From assembly GCA_963725145.1 (NCBI GenBank), contig CAVRXL010000013.1:248001-312000 (forward strand): a DNA stretch of 64,000 nt, given 5' to 3'. Made by a program: the position numbers and the translations under genes. This DNA comes from DATAEE01 sp963725145. Lineage in GTDB: Bacteria; Acidobacteriota; Vicinamibacteria; Vicinamibacterales; 2-12-FULL-66-21. The notes beneath the pieces were generated by a model. That model worked only from the letters and a program-made list of their open reading frames with translations. It was not told where the DNA came from and searched no databases. Shown here piece by piece: positions 23,242 through 32,561 of the stretch. The stretch's first letter is position 1. Each line of letters begins with the position of its first letter.

Positions 23242-24471
23242 ATGAAGCGCGAGCTCCCCCGCACGCTTTCAGCCCAGACGCTGTCGAACGCACGCACACC
23301 CCAACAGTCCACGAAGCTCGACCGATGGGCGCTGGAGCGTATCCAGCGAACGGTGAGGACGGCACCGATTCGATTCCTGCTCTGGGACGGCTTCGAGCTC
23401 CCGGCAAGCACATCGGGGCCCGCCGTCGCGACCATCGTATTCAGAACCCGGGCGGCCCTGTTCGGCTGGTTGAGGAATCCCGAGCTGAATTTCGGCGAGA
23501 CGTACATGTCCGGCGCGGTCGAGATTCGCGGCGAGCTGACGAGGTTGCTCGACGAGATCTATCTGGCCTGGTCGGCGTCCACCAGCCGATCGGGGGCGCT
23601 GTGGCAGAAAGCGAACGACGCCCTCACGGCACGAGAGAACGTTCATCACCACTACGATCTCGGGAACGAGTTCTACCGCCTCTGGCTCGACCAGGAGCTG
23701 GTGTACACGTGCGCGTACTTTCCGACGCCGGAATCCACTCTCGAGGAGGCGCAGATCGCCAAGATGGACCTCGTCTGCCGGAAGCTCCGGCTGGCGGCCG
23801 GGGAGCGAGTGCTCGAAGCCGGGTGCGGGTGGGGATCGCTCGCGCTGTTCATGGCGCAGCGGTACGGCGTCAGCGTCCGCGCCTTCAACCTCTCGGCCGA
23901 GCAGATGGATTACGCGAAGCGCCGGGCGCGTGAAGAGGGGCTCGCCGATCGCGTCGAGTTCATCGAGGACGATTATCGCAACGTGAGCGGCCGGTACGAC
24001 GCGTTCGTCTCTATCGGCATGCTGGAGCACGTCGGTCTTCCGGACTATCCCACGCTGGGCCGCGTGATCGATCGCTCGCTCGTTCCCAACGGGCGTGGCC
24101 TGCTGCACTTCATCGGCCGCAACCGTCCCGCGCCGCTCAACGCCTGGATCCGGAAGCGGATCTTTCCGGGGGCGTATCCGCCGACGCTCCGCGAGGTGTT
24201 CGAGCGCGTGCTCGAGCCGCACACGCTCTCGGTGCTCGACGTCGAGAACCTCCGGCTGCACTACGCGAAGACGCTGGACCACTGGATCCAGCGGTTCGAC
24301 GACGCGTCGGAGGAAGTCGACCGGATGTTCGACGAGAGCTTCACGCGCGCCTGGCGCCTCTACCTGGCCGGGTCGCGCGCCTCGTTCGTCACCGGCTGGA
24401 TGCAGCTCTTCCAGGTGCTCTTCGCGCGTGGCGGCAGCAACGCCATCCCGTGGACACGGGTGAGCGGTTAA
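23242..24471 (+). CDS. cfa: Cyclopropane-fatty-acyl-phospholipid synthase
   Basis: Methylates double bonds of membrane lipid acyl chains to cyclopropane rings using S-adenosylmethionine, a membrane response to stress. The 409-residue protein carries an N-terminal domain, then HHHYDLGNEFYRLWLD, the SAM-binding VLEAGCGWGSLALFMA and the downstream GMLEHVG. The ATG is preceded by GGAGGCCGACGGCTT. It lies about 100 bases after the small unknown gene; a GG-GC pair in this gap has nine rather than ten bases between and was not accepted as a sigma-54 promoter. Confidence 0.93.
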   Translation: MKRELPRTLSAQTLSNARTPQQSTKLDRWALERIQRTVRTAPIRFLLWDGFELPASTSGPAVATIVFRTRAALFGWLRNPELNFGETYMSGAVEIRGELTRLLDEIYLAWSASTSRSGALWQKANDALTARENVHHHYDLGNEFYRLWLDQELVYTCAYFPTPESTLEEAQIAKMDLVCRKLRLAAGERVLEAGCGWGSLALFMAQRYGVSVRAFNLSAEQMDYAKRRAREEGLADRVEFIEDDYRNVSGRYDAFVSIGMLEHVGLPDYPTLGRVIDRSLVPNGRGLLHFIGRNRPAPLNAWIRKRIFPGAYPPTLREVFERVLEPHTLSVLDVENLRLHYAKTLDHWIQRFDDASEEVDRMFDESFTRAWRLYLAGSRASFVTGWMQLFQVLFARGGSNAIPWTRVSG

Positions 24472-24566
24472 CGGGTCCGCCAATCGTGCAGGGACGGCTA
24501 AGGCGCGCACGGTGCGCCTGCGAGGGAGCGGAGCGGGGCGTAGGGGCCCCCGCGAGCGACCGAGCC

Positions 24567-24586
24567 GGGGTTTGGGGCAGAGCCCC
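24567..24586. repeat. GGGGTTTGGGGCAGAGCCCC hairpin repeat
   Basis: A short hairpin (GGGGC-AGA-GCCCC, with an extra GGGG to the left) at the end of a 120-base, very GC-rich gap. It stops six bases before the start of the flavoprotein gene, so it could hamper ribosome access there. It looks like a dispersed element, not a terminator, because no T-run follows. Confidence 0.6.
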
Positions 24587-24592
24587 ATACAA

Positions 24593-25804
24593 ATGATGAC
24601 GTGCGACGCGCTCGTCGCGGGCGGTGGACCAGCCGGGTCGGCCTGCGCCTGGAAGCTCCGGCAGGCCGGCCTCGACGTCGTCGTCGTGGACGGCGCGACG
24701 TTCCCGCGGGACAAAGTGTGCGCGGGCTGGATCACGCCGCAAGTCGTCGACGACCTGCGCATCGACGTCGCCGACTACCGCCGCGGGCGGACGTTCCAAC
24801 CGATCACGGGATTTCGCACCGGCATCATCGGCCGCCGCCGGGACCTTGAAACCACGTACGTCCGCCCGGTGAGCTTCGGGATCCGCCGCTGCGAGTTCGA
24901 CCACTACCTCCTGCAACGATCCGGTGCGCGTCTCCGGCTCGGCACGAGGATTTCGAGCGTCCGTCAGGATGGGGGCACAGGGTGGGTCGTCAACGAGAGC
25001 ATCAAAGCACCGGTTCTCGTCGGCGCGGGAGGCCATTTCTGCCCGGTCGCGCGAACCCTGAACGCCACGCTCGACGGCGCCCCTCTCGTCGTGGCGCAGG
25101 AAGCGGAGTTCGAGATCGCGCCGGAGGAGGCCGCTTCTTTCACCACCGAGCCCGAGACGCCCGAGCTCTATTTCGCGAGCGACCTCAAGGGATACGGCTG
25201 GTGCTTCCGTAAGGAGGGGTTCCTCAACGTCGGCTTCGGACGGCTGGACTCAGGCCAGCCTGCCCGCCGTCCCTCGACTGCGCTCGGGACGGCCCTGAGC
25301 CTGTCGAAGGGCCGCAGCCTTGGCGGAGGCGGGTTGCCCCGGGCGACCGCCGAGTTCGCAGACTTCCTGAAAACGACCGGCAAGATCCCCGGCAACGCGA
25401 ACTGGCGGTGGCGCGGCCACGCCTACCTTCTCTCGACGCCGCCGCGGCGGCTGATCGTCGATTCCGGCGTCGTGCTCGTAGGGGACGCCGCCGGCCTGGC
25501 GTATCCCCAGAGTGGAGAGGGGATTCGCCCGGCCATCGAGTCCGGCCTGATGGCGGCGGCGGCGATCGTCGCCGCGGACGGCCGCTACACCCGGGATCGG
25601 CTCACGCCGTATGAGGATCGTTTGTGGGCGCGGTACAGCGACCAGCCGCTGATGCGTCTCATCGCCCGAACGATCCCGCCCACGCTGACGGCATCGCTCG
25701 CGCCCTGGCTGTTCGACAGCCCATCGTTCGTCCGACACGTGCTGCTCGACCGGTGGTTCCTACACGCCAACGAGCCGGCGCTGACCGCTCCGATCGCGGC
25801 CTAG
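24593..25804 (+). CDS. FAD-dependent oxidoreductase, geranylgeranyl-reductase family
   Basis: A 403-residue flavoprotein beginning with a dinucleotide-binding motif (DALVAGGGPAGSACAWKLR) and containing the second FAD motif LVGDAAGLAYPQSGEGI, the signature of the geranylgeranyl reductase/FixC-like family. These enzymes reduce double bonds of isoprenoid chains or act as oxidoreductases. A dispersed repeat (25271-25314) is inserted in frame, adding residues like PSTALGTALSLSKG without breaking the frame. Two ATGs are adjacent (24593, 24596) and no good ribosome site is seen. Substrate unknown; a quinone or lipid side chain is plausible. Confidence 0.85.
   Translation: MMTCDALVAGGGPAGSACAWKLRQAGLDVVVVDGATFPRDKVCAGWITPQVVDDLRIDVADYRRGRTFQPITGFRTGIIGRRRDLETTYVRPVSFGIRRCEFDHYLLQRSGARLRLGTRISSVRQDGGTGWVVNESIKAPVLVGAGGHFCPVARTLNATLDGAPLVVAQEAEFEIAPEEAASFTTEPETPELYFASDLKGYGWCFRKEGFLNVGFGRLDSGQPARRPSTALGTALSLSKGRSLGGGGLPRATAEFADFLKTTGKIPGNANWRWRGHAYLLSTPPRRLIVDSGVVLVGDAAGLAYPQSGEGIRPAIESGLMAAAAIVAADGRYTRDRLTPYEDRLWARYSDQPLMRLIARTIPPTLTASLAPWLFDSPSFVRHVLLDRWFLHANEPALTAPIAA
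25271..25314. repeat. In-frame dispersed repeat (CCCTCGACTGCGCTCGGG type)
   Basis: Starts CCCTCGACTGCGCTCGGG and ends with CCTGTCGAAGGG in inverted orientation, a palindromic element. It encodes STALGTALSLSKG within the flavoprotein. A relative with two tandem units is in pheT at 34421-34469. Confidence 0.8.
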
Positions 25805-25832
25805 TTGCGCATCGGGGCTCCTTTTGTTATAC

Positions 25833-25851
25833 GATATCGGTCATCGATATC
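25833..25851. promoter_or_regulatory. Candidate PadR operator
   Basis: GATATCG-GTCAT-CGATATC is a perfect inverted repeat that touches the padR ATG and lies over the likely transcript start. A possible promoter is TTGCGC (25805-25810), 17 bases, TATACG (25828-25833). PadR proteins of permease pairs usually repress themselves from such AT-rich palindromes. Confidence 0.65.
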
Positions 25852-26184
25852 ATGGCAAAACGCAACCTGGAAGTACTCAAGGGAACGCTTCACCTGCTCG
25901 TCCTCAGGACCGTGGAGCTGCGGCCGCTGCACGGCGTCGGCATCGCGACCCGCATCCGCCAGGTCACGCGCGGCACCTTCGAGGTGGGCGCCGGCTCGCT
26001 CTTTCCGGCTCTGCACCGGCTCGAGCAGGAGGGCCTGATCGAAGGCAGCTGGGGCGAGACCGAGGAAGGACGCCGCGCGCGGTTCTACCGCCTGACTCCG
26101 GCGGGCGCGCGACGTCTGGATACCGAGAAGAAGAACTGGCGGCGTATCGTGTTCGCGATCAGCGAGGTCCTGGACAACGGGTAG
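25852..26184 (+). CDS. PadR-family transcriptional regulator
   Basis: A 110-residue winged-helix repressor: LEVLKGTLHLLVLRTVE, then GSLFPALHRLEQEGLIEGSW (recognition helix and wing), with YRLTPAGARRL, all PadR hallmarks. It follows a palindromic operator and is three bases upstream of the orphan permease gene, the standard PadR-permease arrangement in Acidobacteriota. Start ATG chosen because homology begins at AKRNLEVLKG. Confidence 0.92.
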   Translation: MAKRNLEVLKGTLHLLVLRTVELRPLHGVGIATRIRQVTRGTFEVGAGSLFPALHRLEQEGLIEGSWGETEEGRRARFYRLTPAGARRLDTEKKNWRRIVFAISEVLDNG

Positions 26185-26187
26185 CCC

Positions 26188-28845
26188 ATGCCGCTGACGT
26201 CCCGGATCCGCAGCTTCTGGCGCACGCTCTTCCGCAAGGCGGATCTCGATCGGGATCTGGACGCCGAGCTCCGCAGCTACGTCGACGAGCTCTACGATCG
26301 CTACATCCGGGACGGCGTTCCCCCCGAGACGGCTCGGCGGCGCGTGCTCGTCGAGACCGGCGGCGTCGAGCAGGTCAAGGAACAGGTCCGCGGCGCCCGC
26401 ATCGGCAGCGGCGCGGACGCCGTGGCGGTGGACGTCCGCAGCGCGTGGCGGCACGTCTCGAAACGGCCCGGCTTCGCGGCGATCATCGTCGTCACGCTCG
26501 CGCTCGGCATCGGAGCGAACACCGCGATTTTCAGCGTCGTCCACGCGCTTCTCGTGGAGCCCCTGCCGTACCGCGATGCGAACCGTCTCTTGTTCGTCTG
26601 GTCGAACCTGACGGACGGGAGCTACCCGCGCGCCCCGTTGTCGGGCCCCGAGCTGCAGGATCTGCGGGAGGGCGCCAGGACGCTGGCGTCGGTCGGCGCC
26701 ATCTGGCCCACTACCGCGGCGCTGACAGGGGAGGGGGATCCCGAGCAGCTTCGCATCGGGCTGGTCACCGTCAACTTCTTCTCCGTGCTCGGCGCGGATG
26801 CCGCTCACGGCCGGACCTTCGCAATCGAGGACGAGATGCCGGGTGCCGCGGCCTCCGTGGTCCTGAGCTGGGGCCTCTGGCAGCGACGATTTGGCGCCGA
26901 CCCGGTCGTCATCGGTCGCAGCATCCTGATCAACGGAGCCCCCGCCACGGTCGTAGGCGTCATGCCGGAGGCGTTCCGGTTATTGTTTCCTGCCGATGCG
27001 AGCGTGCCGGATCACCTGCAGGCCTGGGCGCCTTTCCCGGCTGCGATCGTGCGCGAGTCCAGGACGGAGTATTACCTGCGTACGATCGCCCGGCTGGCCG
27101 ATGGTGCGACCTTCGAAGAGGCGGATCGCGAGGTCGTCGCGCTGGGCGACCGGATCGCGAAGGCATTCACCGCCTACAGCGCGTCCGGGCGCAGCTTCTA
27201 CACCGTGCGGCTCGAGGATGACGCGCTCAGCGACCTGAAGCCTGCCGTGCTGACGCTCTTCGCGGGCGTTGGCGTCCTCCTGCTCATCGCCTGCGTCAAC
27301 GTCGCGAGCCTGCTGGTCGCACGGGCCGCCGCCAGGCGGAAAGAGACGGCGCTGCGCATCGCGATCGGCGCGGGACGAGGACGGTTGGCCCGGCAATGTC
27401 TCGCCGAAGGCCTGCTCCTCGCCGGCTTCGGCGGCGTGGCGGGGCTTGTCGTCGGTCGAGCGGGGCTCACGCTGCTGATCGCGGTGCGTCCGGAGAGCCT
27501 CAGCCGGATCGAGGCGGCGCGCTTCGAATGGACCGTCCTGGCGTTCACCGCCGGCATCGCGCTCGCCTGGGGAATCCTGTTTTCCCTGGCACCCCTCTTC
27601 GAGGTGTTCCGCGCCAGGCCCTCCGAAGCGCTGCAGCGCGACGCGCGGCGGTCCTCGATCGGCATGCATTACCGCCTGCGCGGTGCGCTTGTGGCCGTTC
27701 AGATCGCTCTGAGCGTCGTTCTCCTGATCGGTGCGGGCCTGCTCGGCCGGGGCTTCGTTCGGCTGATGGACGTCGACCCGGGCTTCGACGCTGCCGCCCA
27801 TGCGCTGACGTTCAGACTCGCGCTCCCCCGGTCGCGCTACCGCTCGCAGGAGGAAGCGAACGTCTTCTCCGAGCTGCTGCGGCGGAAGCTCGCGGCTCTG
27901 CCGGGCGTCACGGGCGTCGGCGCGATCAGCCACTTCCCGTTCGACTACGTCCCGAACTGGTCGAGCCCGTACGCGCGCGAAGGGGCGCCAGACACGGCGA
28001 CCATGCGCGAGGCCGACGCGCGCGCCGTAACGTTTGGAGCGCTCGAGACGCTCGGGGCGCAGCTCGTCGAAGGCCGATTCTTCACCGAAGCTGACGATTT
28101 GAAGACGCTGCCGGTCGCAATCGTAGACGATCGGCTGGCGGCGCGGACGTGGCCCGGACAGAGCGCTCTGGGCAAGCGCATGCGAGTGCCGGATCTCCTG
28201 CAAAGCCCCGCCACGGTCGTCGGCGTCGTCCGCCACCTCCGACACCGGACGCTAACGTCGGAGGTGCGGGAGCAGGTGTACGTCGCCGTCCGGCAGTCGC
28301 GTCGCAATCCGATGGCTTACATCGTACGAACGAGCGGCGATCCGGCAGCCTTGCTCGCGCCGGTGCGGGCGGTCATCCGCGAGCTCGATCCGGAGCTGCC
28401 GACCTACGACGACCGGCCGCTCTCCGCGTACACCGTCGAGGCTCGGGCGACCCGACGGTTCACGCTCACCCTCGTCGCGGTGTTCGCGGCTGTCGCGCTG
28501 GCGCTCGCGTCGGTCGGGGTCTACGGAGTCCTCGCATATTCGGTCGGACAGCGCCGACACGAGTTTGGCGTCCGGCTCGCGCTCGGCGCGCGACCGGTAC
28601 GGCTCGTTGGAGACGTGCTGCGCGAGGGGCTCAGGCTTGCAGCGATCGGGCTCGCGGGTGGGCTCGCCGTTGCCCTCGTCGCCGCGCGAGCGCTCGAAGG
28701 TCAACTGTTCGGCGTCACGCCGCACGACCTTCCGACGTATCTCGGTGGCGCGGGAATCCTCCTCGCTGCCACGGTTGGCGCGTGCTTGTGGCCTGCGCTC
28801 AGCGCGACCCGGGTCAGTCCTGCGGAGGCCCTGCGGGCGGAGTAA
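26188..28845 (+). CDS. Acidobacterial duplicated orphan permease (ADOP) with N-terminal cytoplasmic domain
   Basis: An 885-residue inner-membrane protein. The first ~80 residues form the family-specific cytoplasmic domain (LDRDLDAELRSYVDELYDRY...). Then come two FtsX/MacB-type modules, each with a periplasmic domain and a membrane block (about residues 360-475 and 760-880). It ends SATRVSPAEALRAE. No ATPase is present. It is paired with padR three bases upstream, and its last 32 bases overlap the convergent 3D-domain gene. Related to the permease at 8022-10469, which lacks the N-terminal domain. Substrate unknown. Confidence 0.9.
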   Translation: MPLTSRIRSFWRTLFRKADLDRDLDAELRSYVDELYDRYIRDGVPPETARRRVLVETGGVEQVKEQVRGARIGSGADAVAVDVRSAWRHVSKRPGFAAIIVVTLALGIGANTAIFSVVHALLVEPLPYRDANRLLFVWSNLTDGSYPRAPLSGPELQDLREGARTLASVGAIWPTTAALTGEGDPEQLRIGLVTVNFFSVLGADAAHGRTFAIEDEMPGAAASVVLSWGLWQRRFGADPVVIGRSILINGAPATVVGVMPEAFRLLFPADASVPDHLQAWAPFPAAIVRESRTEYYLRTIARLADGATFEEADREVVALGDRIAKAFTAYSASGRSFYTVRLEDDALSDLKPAVLTLFAGVGVLLLIACVNVASLLVARAAARRKETALRIAIGAGRGRLARQCLAEGLLLAGFGGVAGLVVGRAGLTLLIAVRPESLSRIEAARFEWTVLAFTAGIALAWGILFSLAPLFEVFRARPSEALQRDARRSSIGMHYRLRGALVAVQIALSVVLLIGAGLLGRGFVRLMDVDPGFDAAAHALTFRLALPRSRYRSQEEANVFSELLRRKLAALPGVTGVGAISHFPFDYVPNWSSPYAREGAPDTATMREADARAVTFGALETLGAQLVEGRFFTEADDLKTLPVAIVDDRLAARTWPGQSALGKRMRVPDLLQSPATVVGVVRHLRHRTLTSEVREQVYVAVRQSRRNPMAYIVRTSGDPAALLAPVRAVIRELDPELPTYDDRPLSAYTVEARATRRFTLTLVAVFAAVALALASVGVYGVLAYSVGQRRHEFGVRLALGARPVRLVGDVLREGLRLAAIGLAGGLAVALVAARALEGQLFGVTPHDLPTYLGGAGILLAATVGACLWPALSATRVSPAEALRAE

Positions 28846-29389
28846 CGGGCGTCGTCATCGCGGGGACGCCGATGTTGCGGGAGGGCAGCGGGGCGGTCGC
28901 CTCGCGCTGGCGGAACATCCGGTTCACAAGGCCCGGCTCGCTCGCCTGCGGGTTCCAACCCAGCCGAAGAACGGTCAGAAGGATCGAGCGCCGCCCGAAG
29001 TCGAGCGCCTCGTAGCAGCTCCACATGTAGACGTCGATCTTGCGCCCCTGTACGGCTGGCCCCGTGTCCATGATCGTGTAGACGCCGTTGTACTTGCGGG
29101 GCAGGCTGTCGATCTGGACGACCGACCCGACCGGCAGCAGATCGGGATCGGCGGCGGCAATGCCCGTCCTTACCTGGACGCCGGACGCGGTCGTGGTCCC
29201 CTTGCAGTAGGCCGTGGCGGTGAAGCGGAGGCGGGCCCCGGGCGCCGGCATCGCGGTGGACTCGCGCATTTCGGCCTGGCGCGCGGCGTACCGCGAGTCG
29301 AGTGTCGTGACTTCGTAGAGGAACGCAAACCCGAGAGCCGCGGCGGCGGTCACCAGAAGCTTCCGCCGCAGGTGGTGCCTCAGGAACAT
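28814..29389 (-). CDS. 3D-domain protein (double-psi beta-barrel, peptidoglycan-related)
   Basis: A 191-residue exported protein with a basic N-terminus and one membrane/signal segment (KLLVTAAAALGFAFLY). The 3D domain follows, with FTATAYCKGTTTASG and the aspartates of YTIMDTGPAVQGRKIDVYM. This fold is shared with MltA and RlpA and usually acts on peptidoglycan. The C-terminal Pro/Thr-rich tail is low complexity. The start is preceded by AAGGACAAA. Confidence 0.85.
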   Translation of the reverse strand: MFLRHHLRRKLLVTAAAALGFAFLYEVTTLDSRYAARQAEMRESTAMPAPGARLRFTATAYCKGTTTASGVQVRTGIAAADPDLLPVGSVVQIDSLPRKYNGVYTIMDTGPAVQGRKIDVYMWSCYEALDFGRRSILLTVLRLGWNPQASEPGLVNRMFRQREATAPLPSRNIGVPAMTTPVTPPAGPPQD

Positions 29390-29458
29390 TTGTCCTTCCG
29401 GCCGGGGGAACGGAGCAGTATACCGCGCCAGCCCCGCTTCACGCGAGCGCGATATTGG

Positions 29459-29962
29459 TCACATGACAGAACTACTTGTGTGTGAGTGTTTTGAACGCTC
29501 TACCCTGCGTCGATGAGCGACGATGAAGAAGAGAGCGGCCCAATAGGCGGCCGTCGCGATGATGAGGGCCCCGAGGGTCGTTCCCACGACGTAGCTCCAG
29601 AACAGCGGGCCGAGCCGGCCCCAGAGGTGTCCACCTTCCCGCAGCGTGAAGTGCTCGAGCAGGCGCCTGAACTCGGCCATCAGGTCTGCCGGCAGGTCGA
29701 CGCCGAGGATGGCGGCGCCGGCGACGGTCGCCAGCATGTAATAGGGGACGATGATCCAGGGCAGGTTCGAGTAGATGCCGAGGAGCGCCGCGACCCGGTT
29801 GAGACCCAGGGCAAACGCGGACCCCAGCCCGAGGATGGTGTGCAGGCCGAGCGGAGGTGAAAAGCCCCAGAACACGCCGAGCGCGTAGGCGGCAGCCGTA
29901 CGACGCGGCGTGTCGTGTGTATGAAGGAGGGTCTCGAGTCGGCGCTTGACGGCTTCTTTCAT
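29459..29962 (-). CDS. DUF2062 membrane protein
   Basis: A 167-residue membrane protein with the DUF2062 pattern AAAYALGVFWGFSPPLGLHT, an Asn-Pro helix break SNLPWIIVPYY and a C-terminal helix. Such proteins often accompany lipid or polysaccharide genes; their role is unknown. It lies 18 bases downstream of thiL on the same strand. Confidence 0.85.
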   Translation of the reverse strand: MKEAVKRRLETLLHTHDTPRRTAAAYALGVFWGFSPPLGLHTILGLGSAFALGLNRVAALLGIYSNLPWIIVPYYMLATVAGAAILGVDLPADLMAEFRRLLEHFTLREGGHLWGRLGPLFWSYVVGTTLGALIIATAAYWAALFFIVAHRRRVERSKHSHTSSSVM

Positions 29963-29980
29963 CGGCAGAGGCCCGGCCTT

Positions 29981-30961
29981 TCAGAAATGCCGGAAGCCCT
30001 CGGGCAGCGGCTCGTCGCGGCCGTCCCGGCGCAGGCGGACCTCGGGTTCCTTCGTCGCCGTGCCGATCCGGGTAACGGCGAGGCCGGGTGCGCGGCGCAC
30101 CGCCGCGGCGAGGGCGCCGCGGCGTTTCGGCGCGGATGCGAACAGAAGCTCGTAGTCGTCCCCCCCAGCGAGAGCTGCGCTGACAGGATCGAGCCCCCTC
30201 TCGACAAAGTAGCGTCGCGCGGCAGGGTGGACGGGAATGGCACCCTCTTCGAGGACGAGACCGACCCGGCTCGCCTCGGCCAGCTGCCGGGCGCCGTCCG
30301 CCAGGCCGTCGCTCAGGTCGATACAGGCAGTGGCCGCGCGGGTACGGCCGAGGAGCAGGCCCAGGCGCACCCGCGGATCCGGAGCGCGATAGCGCGCGAC
30401 GCATTGCGCGTCGTCCTCGGCGAACGTCGCGCGTCCCTCACGCAGCATCCCCAGGCCGGCGGCGGCGGCGCCGATCGCAGCGCTGACGTAGATCGCGTCG
30501 CCGGGCCGCGCGCCCGAGCGCAGGAGCGCCCGGCGCGGACGCACGGTTCCGGTCGCGGCGATCGTCACCACCAACGGGCCGGGCGAGGAGGTGACGTTGC
30601 CGCCGGCGATGGTGACGCAATGCCTGATCGCCGACGCGACCAGCGCGTCCAGCATCGCCTCGAGCGCATCGCCCGGCATGCGGGCCGGCAGGCTGAGCGA
30701 GACGAGCGCGGCGCGGGGCTCGGCGCCCATCGCGGCGAGATCGCTGAGGTTGACCGCAAGGGCCTTGGCGCCGACATCCGCCGGGCTGCAGAAGGAAAAG
30801 TCGAAGTGGACGCCTTCGACGAGCGTGTCTGTCGTGAGCACGTCCAGCGCCCCGCGCGCCGGCTCGACGACCGCCGCATCGTCGCCCGGCGGAACCTGCA
30901 GCCAGGCGGGCGGCGGAGGGAGCCGCCGCTTGATGGAATCGATGAGGTCTGTCTCGTTCAG
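29981..30961 (-). CDS. thiL: Thiamine-monophosphate kinase
   Basis: Phosphorylates thiamine monophosphate to the active cofactor. Motifs: PPGDDAAVV (N-terminal Asp loop), TTDTLVEGVHF, NLSDLAAMGAEP and IDLSDGLADG, then GGDDYELLF, all ThiL-diagnostic. The first two motifs show that the protein extends upstream of the first GTG (30841). In that upstream stretch I find no ATG, GTG or TTG, only CTG at 30961, eight bases after the rny stop. I therefore annotate CTG as the probable start (about 326 residues). Confidence 0.85.
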   Translation of the reverse strand: MNETDLIDSIKRRLPPPPAWLQVPPGDDAAVVEPARGALDVLTTDTLVEGVHFDFSFCSPADVGAKALAVNLSDLAAMGAEPRAALVSLSLPARMPGDALEAMLDALVASAIRHCVTIAGGNVTSSPGPLVVTIAATGTVRPRRALLRSGARPGDAIYVSAAIGAAAAGLGMLREGRATFAEDDAQCVARYRAPDPRVRLGLLLGRTRAATACIDLSDGLADGARQLAEASRVGLVLEEGAIPVHPAARRYFVERGLDPVSAALAGGDDYELLFASAPKRRGALAAAVRRAPGLAVTRIGTATKEPEVRLRRDGRDEPLPEGFRHF

Positions 30962-30968
30962 AGGATGC

Positions 30969-32543
30969 TTACCGCGCGTATTCGATCGCGCGCGTCTCGC
31001 GAATGACGGTGACCTTGATCTGGCCCGGGTATTCGAGCTCGTTCTCGATTCGCTTCGCGATGTCCTTCGAGAGCCAGACGGTCTCCTCGTCCGAGATCTT
31101 CTCGCTCTCGACCATGATGCGGATCTCGCGGCCCGCCTGAAGCGCGAAGGCCTTGGACACGCCCGGGAACGAGTCGGCGATCCCTTCGAGCTTCTCCAGC
31201 CGCTTGACGTAGGACTCGAGAATGTCGCGGCGCGCGCCGGGACGTGCGGCGGAAATCGCGTCGGCCGCCTGGACGATCATCGCCTCGAGCGACGGCCAGT
31301 CGATGTCCATGTGGTGCGCGGCGACCGCCATGACGACCGCTTCGCTCTCGCCGTGCTTTCGCAGGAAATCGATGCCCAGCTCCAGGTGCGTGCCCTGCAG
31401 GTCGCGGTCGATCGCCTTGCCGATGTCGTGCAGGAACGCCGCCCGGGCGGCGACGTGGCCGTTGATGCCGAGCTCCTTCGCCATGATGCCGGCGAGGAAC
31501 GCGACCTCCTTCGAGTGATTCAGCACGTTCTGACCGTAGCTCGTGCGGAACTTGAGCCTGCCCATGAGCCGGAGGATTTCCGGATGCAGGTCGAAGAGGC
31601 CGAGCTCGAACGCCGCCGCCTCGCCATCCTTGCGGACGGACTCTTCCATCTCCGTCTTCACTTTTTCGACCACTTCCTCGATCCGCGCGGGATGGATGCG
31701 GCCGTCCGCAACGAGGCGCTCGATCGCCTGACGGGCGACCTCGCGACGGAGCGGATCGAAGCTCGAGAGGATGATGGCGCCCGGCGTGTCATCCACGATG
31801 AGCTCGACGCCGGTCGCGAGCTCGAGCGCGCGGATGTTACGCCCCTCGCGCCCGATGATTCGTCCCTTCAGGTCGTCGCTCGGAAGATCAACGACGGACA
31901 CGGTCGTCTCGATCGCGTGCTCGGCGGCGCTGCGCTGGATGGCGTCGGCGATGATCTGCTGCGCGCGCGCGCCGGCCATCTCGCGCGCCTCGGCTTCGAT
32001 GCGTTTGACCAGGTTGGCGGCGTCCCGCCGCGCGTCCGATTCGATCTGCTTGAGGAGGAGCTCTTTGGCCTCGTCGTGGGTCAGACCCGCCACGCGCTGG
32101 AGCTCGCGCTGGCGCTCGGCGGCGAGCTGCTCGGCGCGCGAAACCGCCGCTTCCGCCGCTTTCTCGCGATCGGCGATCGCCCGCTCCCGTCCGCGGAGCT
32201 CCTGGTCCAGCTTGTCGGTCGCGGTGATCCGCTCGGAGAGCGCGCGGGTCTTGTCGACGAGAGTCTGCTCGAGGGTCGAAATCTCCTGCCGGCGGGTGCG
32301 CGCCTCGCGCTCGGCGCCGGCCGCCAGCTCGTGGGCTTTTTCCTTGGCCTCTAGGAGGGTTTCCTTCTTCTTCGCCTCAGCGTCGCGCTCCGCATCGCGG
32401 AGGACCCTGAGCGCCTGCTCCTCGGCCCGGCCGATGGTCTCGGCCGCGATCCGCTTCCGGTTGGCTACCCACCAGGCAAAGACCAGCCCGGTTGCGAGCA
32501 GGGTGACGAGCACATTGATGGCGACCCCGAGCGGGAAAGGCAT
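30969..32543 (-). CDS. rny: Ribonuclease Y
   Basis: Membrane-anchored endoribonuclease that starts mRNA decay. The 524-residue protein has an N-terminal membrane helix (INVLVTLLATGLVFAWWV), a long coiled coil (about residues 30-200), a KH domain (GRIIGREGRNIRALE) and an HD domain (FLHDIGKAIDRDLQG with the metal-binding HD). It is preceded by the 6S RNA gene and followed after seven bases by thiL. Confidence 0.96.
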   Translation of the reverse strand: MPFPLGVAINVLVTLLATGLVFAWWVANRKRIAAETIGRAEEQALRVLRDAERDAEAKKKETLLEAKEKAHELAAGAEREARTRRQEISTLEQTLVDKTRALSERITATDKLDQELRGRERAIADREKAAEAAVSRAEQLAAERQRELQRVAGLTHDEAKELLLKQIESDARRDAANLVKRIEAEAREMAGARAQQIIADAIQRSAAEHAIETTVSVVDLPSDDLKGRIIGREGRNIRALELATGVELIVDDTPGAIILSSFDPLRREVARQAIERLVADGRIHPARIEEVVEKVKTEMEESVRKDGEAAAFELGLFDLHPEILRLMGRLKFRTSYGQNVLNHSKEVAFLAGIMAKELGINGHVAARAAFLHDIGKAIDRDLQGTHLELGIDFLRKHGESEAVVMAVAAHHMDIDWPSLEAMIVQAADAISAARPGARRDILESYVKRLEKLEGIADSFPGVSKAFALQAGREIRIMVESEKISDEETVWLSKDIAKRIENELEYPGQIKVTVIRETRAIEYAR

Positions 32544-32561
32544 GCGAGAGCGCCTGTATGG

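Noticed and set aside
24472..24566. A small gene in the gap between cfa and the flavoprotein
   Set aside because: No reading frame with a ribosome site or recognisable protein; the gap is GC-rich repeat-like sequence.
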